Below are positions 62,697 to 64,000 of a DNA stretch of 64,000 bases, piece after piece; the stretch's first letter is position 1; every line of letters starts with the position of its first letter. The stretch is from positions 1,860,001 through 1,924,000 of the forward strand of contig NZ_CP049910.1 of assembly GCF_011305995.1 (NCBI RefSeq). The letters run 5' to 3'. This stretch comes from Diaphorobacter sp. HDW4A. Its GTDB lineage: Bacteria > Pseudomonadota > Gammaproteobacteria > Burkholderiales > Burkholderiaceae_C. Under the pieces are notes generated by a model that was not told the DNA's origin, made no database searches, and saw only the letters and a program-made list of their open reading frames with translations. The translations under genes were made by a program, and so were the position numbers.

Positions 62697-64000
62697 TCAG
62701 ACCTTGATGACAAACGGGTCCTGGATCTCTTCGCTGGTTTCGCACCAGACGCTTTTGGTCTTGAGGAACTGATCGACGGATTCCATACCGTTCACGCGGC
62801 CCTGGCCACTGTCCTTGTAGCCGCCGAACGGCGAATTGAATGCGAGTGCGCGGTAGGTGTTGATCCACACGGTTCCAGCTTGCAGACGGCGGGCGAGGGT
62901 GTGAGCCCGTCGGAAATCGCGGGTCCACACGCCTGCGGCCAAGCCGAATCGTGTGCCATTGGCCATTGCGATGACCTGTTCGTCATCGCTGAACGGCGTG
63001 ATCGCCAGTACCGGGCCAAAGACTTCTTCATGCAGCAGCGGGTTGTCGCTGGCCAGTTGATGAACGATGGTGGGCTCGAAGAAGTAGCCGCCCTCCAGCC
63101 CCGGCACGTTGGCGCGTTTGCCGCCGCACAGCAGGCTTGCGCCCGCAGTGAGAGACTTGGCAACCATGGATTCGTTCTTGGCCAGTTGAGCGGCGGTGGC
63201 TGCAGGCCCCATCTGCGTCTGTGGCGAGAGCGGGTCACCGAGGCGGATGGCCTTGGCGCGGGCGGCGAGCTTGTCCAGCACTTCGTCATAGATGCTCTCA
63301 TGCACATAGGCACGTGAGCCCGCGATGCAGGTCTGCCCAGCCGCCGCGAAGATACCCGAGAGAATGCCCACCACGGCATTGTCCACCGCCGCATCGTCGA
63401 ACAAGATGTTCGGGCTCTTGCCGCCCAGCTCCAGCGTGCAACTGGCAAGTCGTGCACCAGCACGCGCGGCGATTGCGCGACCGGCTCCATCGCTGCCGGT
63501 GAAGCTGATCTTGGCCACATCCGGGTGATCGACCAATGCTTCCCCAGCCTGACGGGCACCGGTCACGACGTTGATCACGCCCGGTGGAATGCCCGCTTCC
63601 TGCGCCAGACGTGCCAGCTCGATTGCCGAGGCGGAGGTGACCTCCGACGGTTTGATGACCACCGTATTGCCCGCAGCCAACGCGGGCGCGCAGCTCATGA
63701 TGGTGAGAAATGTGGGGGAGTTCCACGGCACGATGATGCCCACCACACCCAAAGGCTCGCGCAGCGTGTAGTTGAGCACGCTACGTCGCTCCAATGGAAT
63801 CACCCGGCCTTCGACCTTGTCTGCGAGGCCGCCGAAGTAGTAGAGCCAGTCGCAGGCAACCCGCGCCTGGGCTGTCATCTCACTGAGCAGCTTGCCGTTC
63901 TGCAGGGATTCGAGCCGCGCAATGGTCTCGGCATTGGCGGCGATCTTTTCTCCCCAAGCCATCAGCATGCGGCCGCGGCGCGTGGGAGACAACTGGCCCC
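62697..64000 (-). CDS. NAD(P)-dependent aldehyde dehydrogenase, 5' end cut off
   Basis: About 434 residues visible; the frame stays open to the right edge, and the missing N-terminus should be about 40-60 residues. IIVPWNSPTFLTI, GNTVVIKPSEVT, FTGSDGAGRAIA, Glu in LELGGKSPN and the catalytic Cys in AGQTCIAGSR are all present, as is the C-terminal SPFGGYKDSGQGR. It oxidises an aldehyde to the acid. Its transcript probably continues into the dehydrogenase and lactonase genes. Confidence 0.9.
   Translation of the reverse strand, partial: GQLSPTRRGRMLMAWGEKIAANAETIARLESLQNGKLLSEMTAQARVACDWLYYFGGLADKVEGRVIPLERRSVLNYTLREPLGVVGIIVPWNSPTFLTIMSCAPALAAGNTVVIKPSEVTSASAIELARLAQEAGIPPGVINVVTGARQAGEALVDHPDVAKISFTGSDGAGRAIAARAGARLASCTLELGGKSPNILFDDAAVDNAVVGILSGIFAAAGQTCIAGSRAYVHESIYDEVLDKLAARAKAIRLGDPLSPQTQMGPAATAAQLAKNESMVAKSLTAGASLLCGGKRANVPGLEGGYFFEPTIVHQLASDNPLLHEEVFGPVLAITPFSDDEQVIAMANGTRFGLAAGVWTRDFRRAHTLARRLQAGTVWINTYRALAFNSPFGGYKDSGQGRVNGMESVDQFLKTKSVWCETSEEIQDPFVIKV

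Overview
The window is high-GC DNA from a betaproteobacterium, most likely Comamonadaceae (Comamonas/Delftia-like). The clues are a close match to the 257-residue 3-alpha-hydroxysteroid dehydrogenase HsdA of Comamonas testosteroni, DUF1329/DUF1302 protein pairs, many LysR regulators next to catabolic operons, and intergenic repeat blocks of a Burkholderiales style. Family calls were made by reading translations by eye; no database search was possible.

Region 1 (1-9.2 kb, minus strand): a probable operon for a nitrogen heterocycle. It holds a molybdenum hydroxylase (large and FAD subunits), a nucleobase deaminase, an SsuABC/ThiY-like ABC importer, an alpha/beta hydrolase and a 2-oxoglutarate/Fe(II) oxygenase, preceded by a LysR gene. 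The substrate cannot be named. Two tandem tRNA-Val genes follow (9.43-9.63 kb).

Region 2 (10.2-31.3 kb): steroid catabolism. A FadH/BaiH-type flavoenzyme and hsdA are divergent. After a 0.48-kb inverted-repeat element and an enoyl-CoA hydratase comes a plus-strand operon (14.9-27.8 kb) that resembles the actinobacterial igr/chsE-chsH-ltp2 operon for steroid side-chain removal. It encodes an SDR, MaoC-DUF35, two acyl-CoA dehydrogenases, MaoC, an Ltp2-like aldolase, two acyl-CoA ligases, an MBL hydrolase and a second acyl-CoA dehydrogenase pair. A terminator closes it. A DUF1329/DUF1302 pair (probable outer-envelope uptake) follows.

Region 3 (31.5-48.8 kb): a mosaic, decayed region. It has a secreted hydrolase, a GNAT enzyme, IS3 remnants, broken SDR, LysR and GNAT genes, and an intact FecA-like receptor plus PepSY reductase with a Fur-box-like site. 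It also has a 1363-residue multi-domain secreted protein, a fragment of a defence-type nuclease gene, and an IS21-family element with an IS3-family element nested inside it (3-bp CCT duplication).

Region 4 (48.8-54.1 kb): a LysR gene divergent from acyl-CoA dehydrogenase, MaoC/HTD2 hydratase, class III CoA-transferase and CitE-like lyase. This is the layout of an itaconate/mesaconate (citramalyl-CoA) pathway.

Region 5 (54.1-64 kb): an FMN 2-hydroxyacid dehydrogenase and an MHS-type transporter share a regulatory region with a perfect dyad. Then comes a catabolic cluster controlled by an IclR protein: class II aldolase, two 3-hydroxyisobutyrate-dehydrogenase-like enzymes, a CMD protein, an EthD-like protein, an SMP-30 lactonase and an aldehyde dehydrogenase cut by the window edge. 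Its substrate is unknown.
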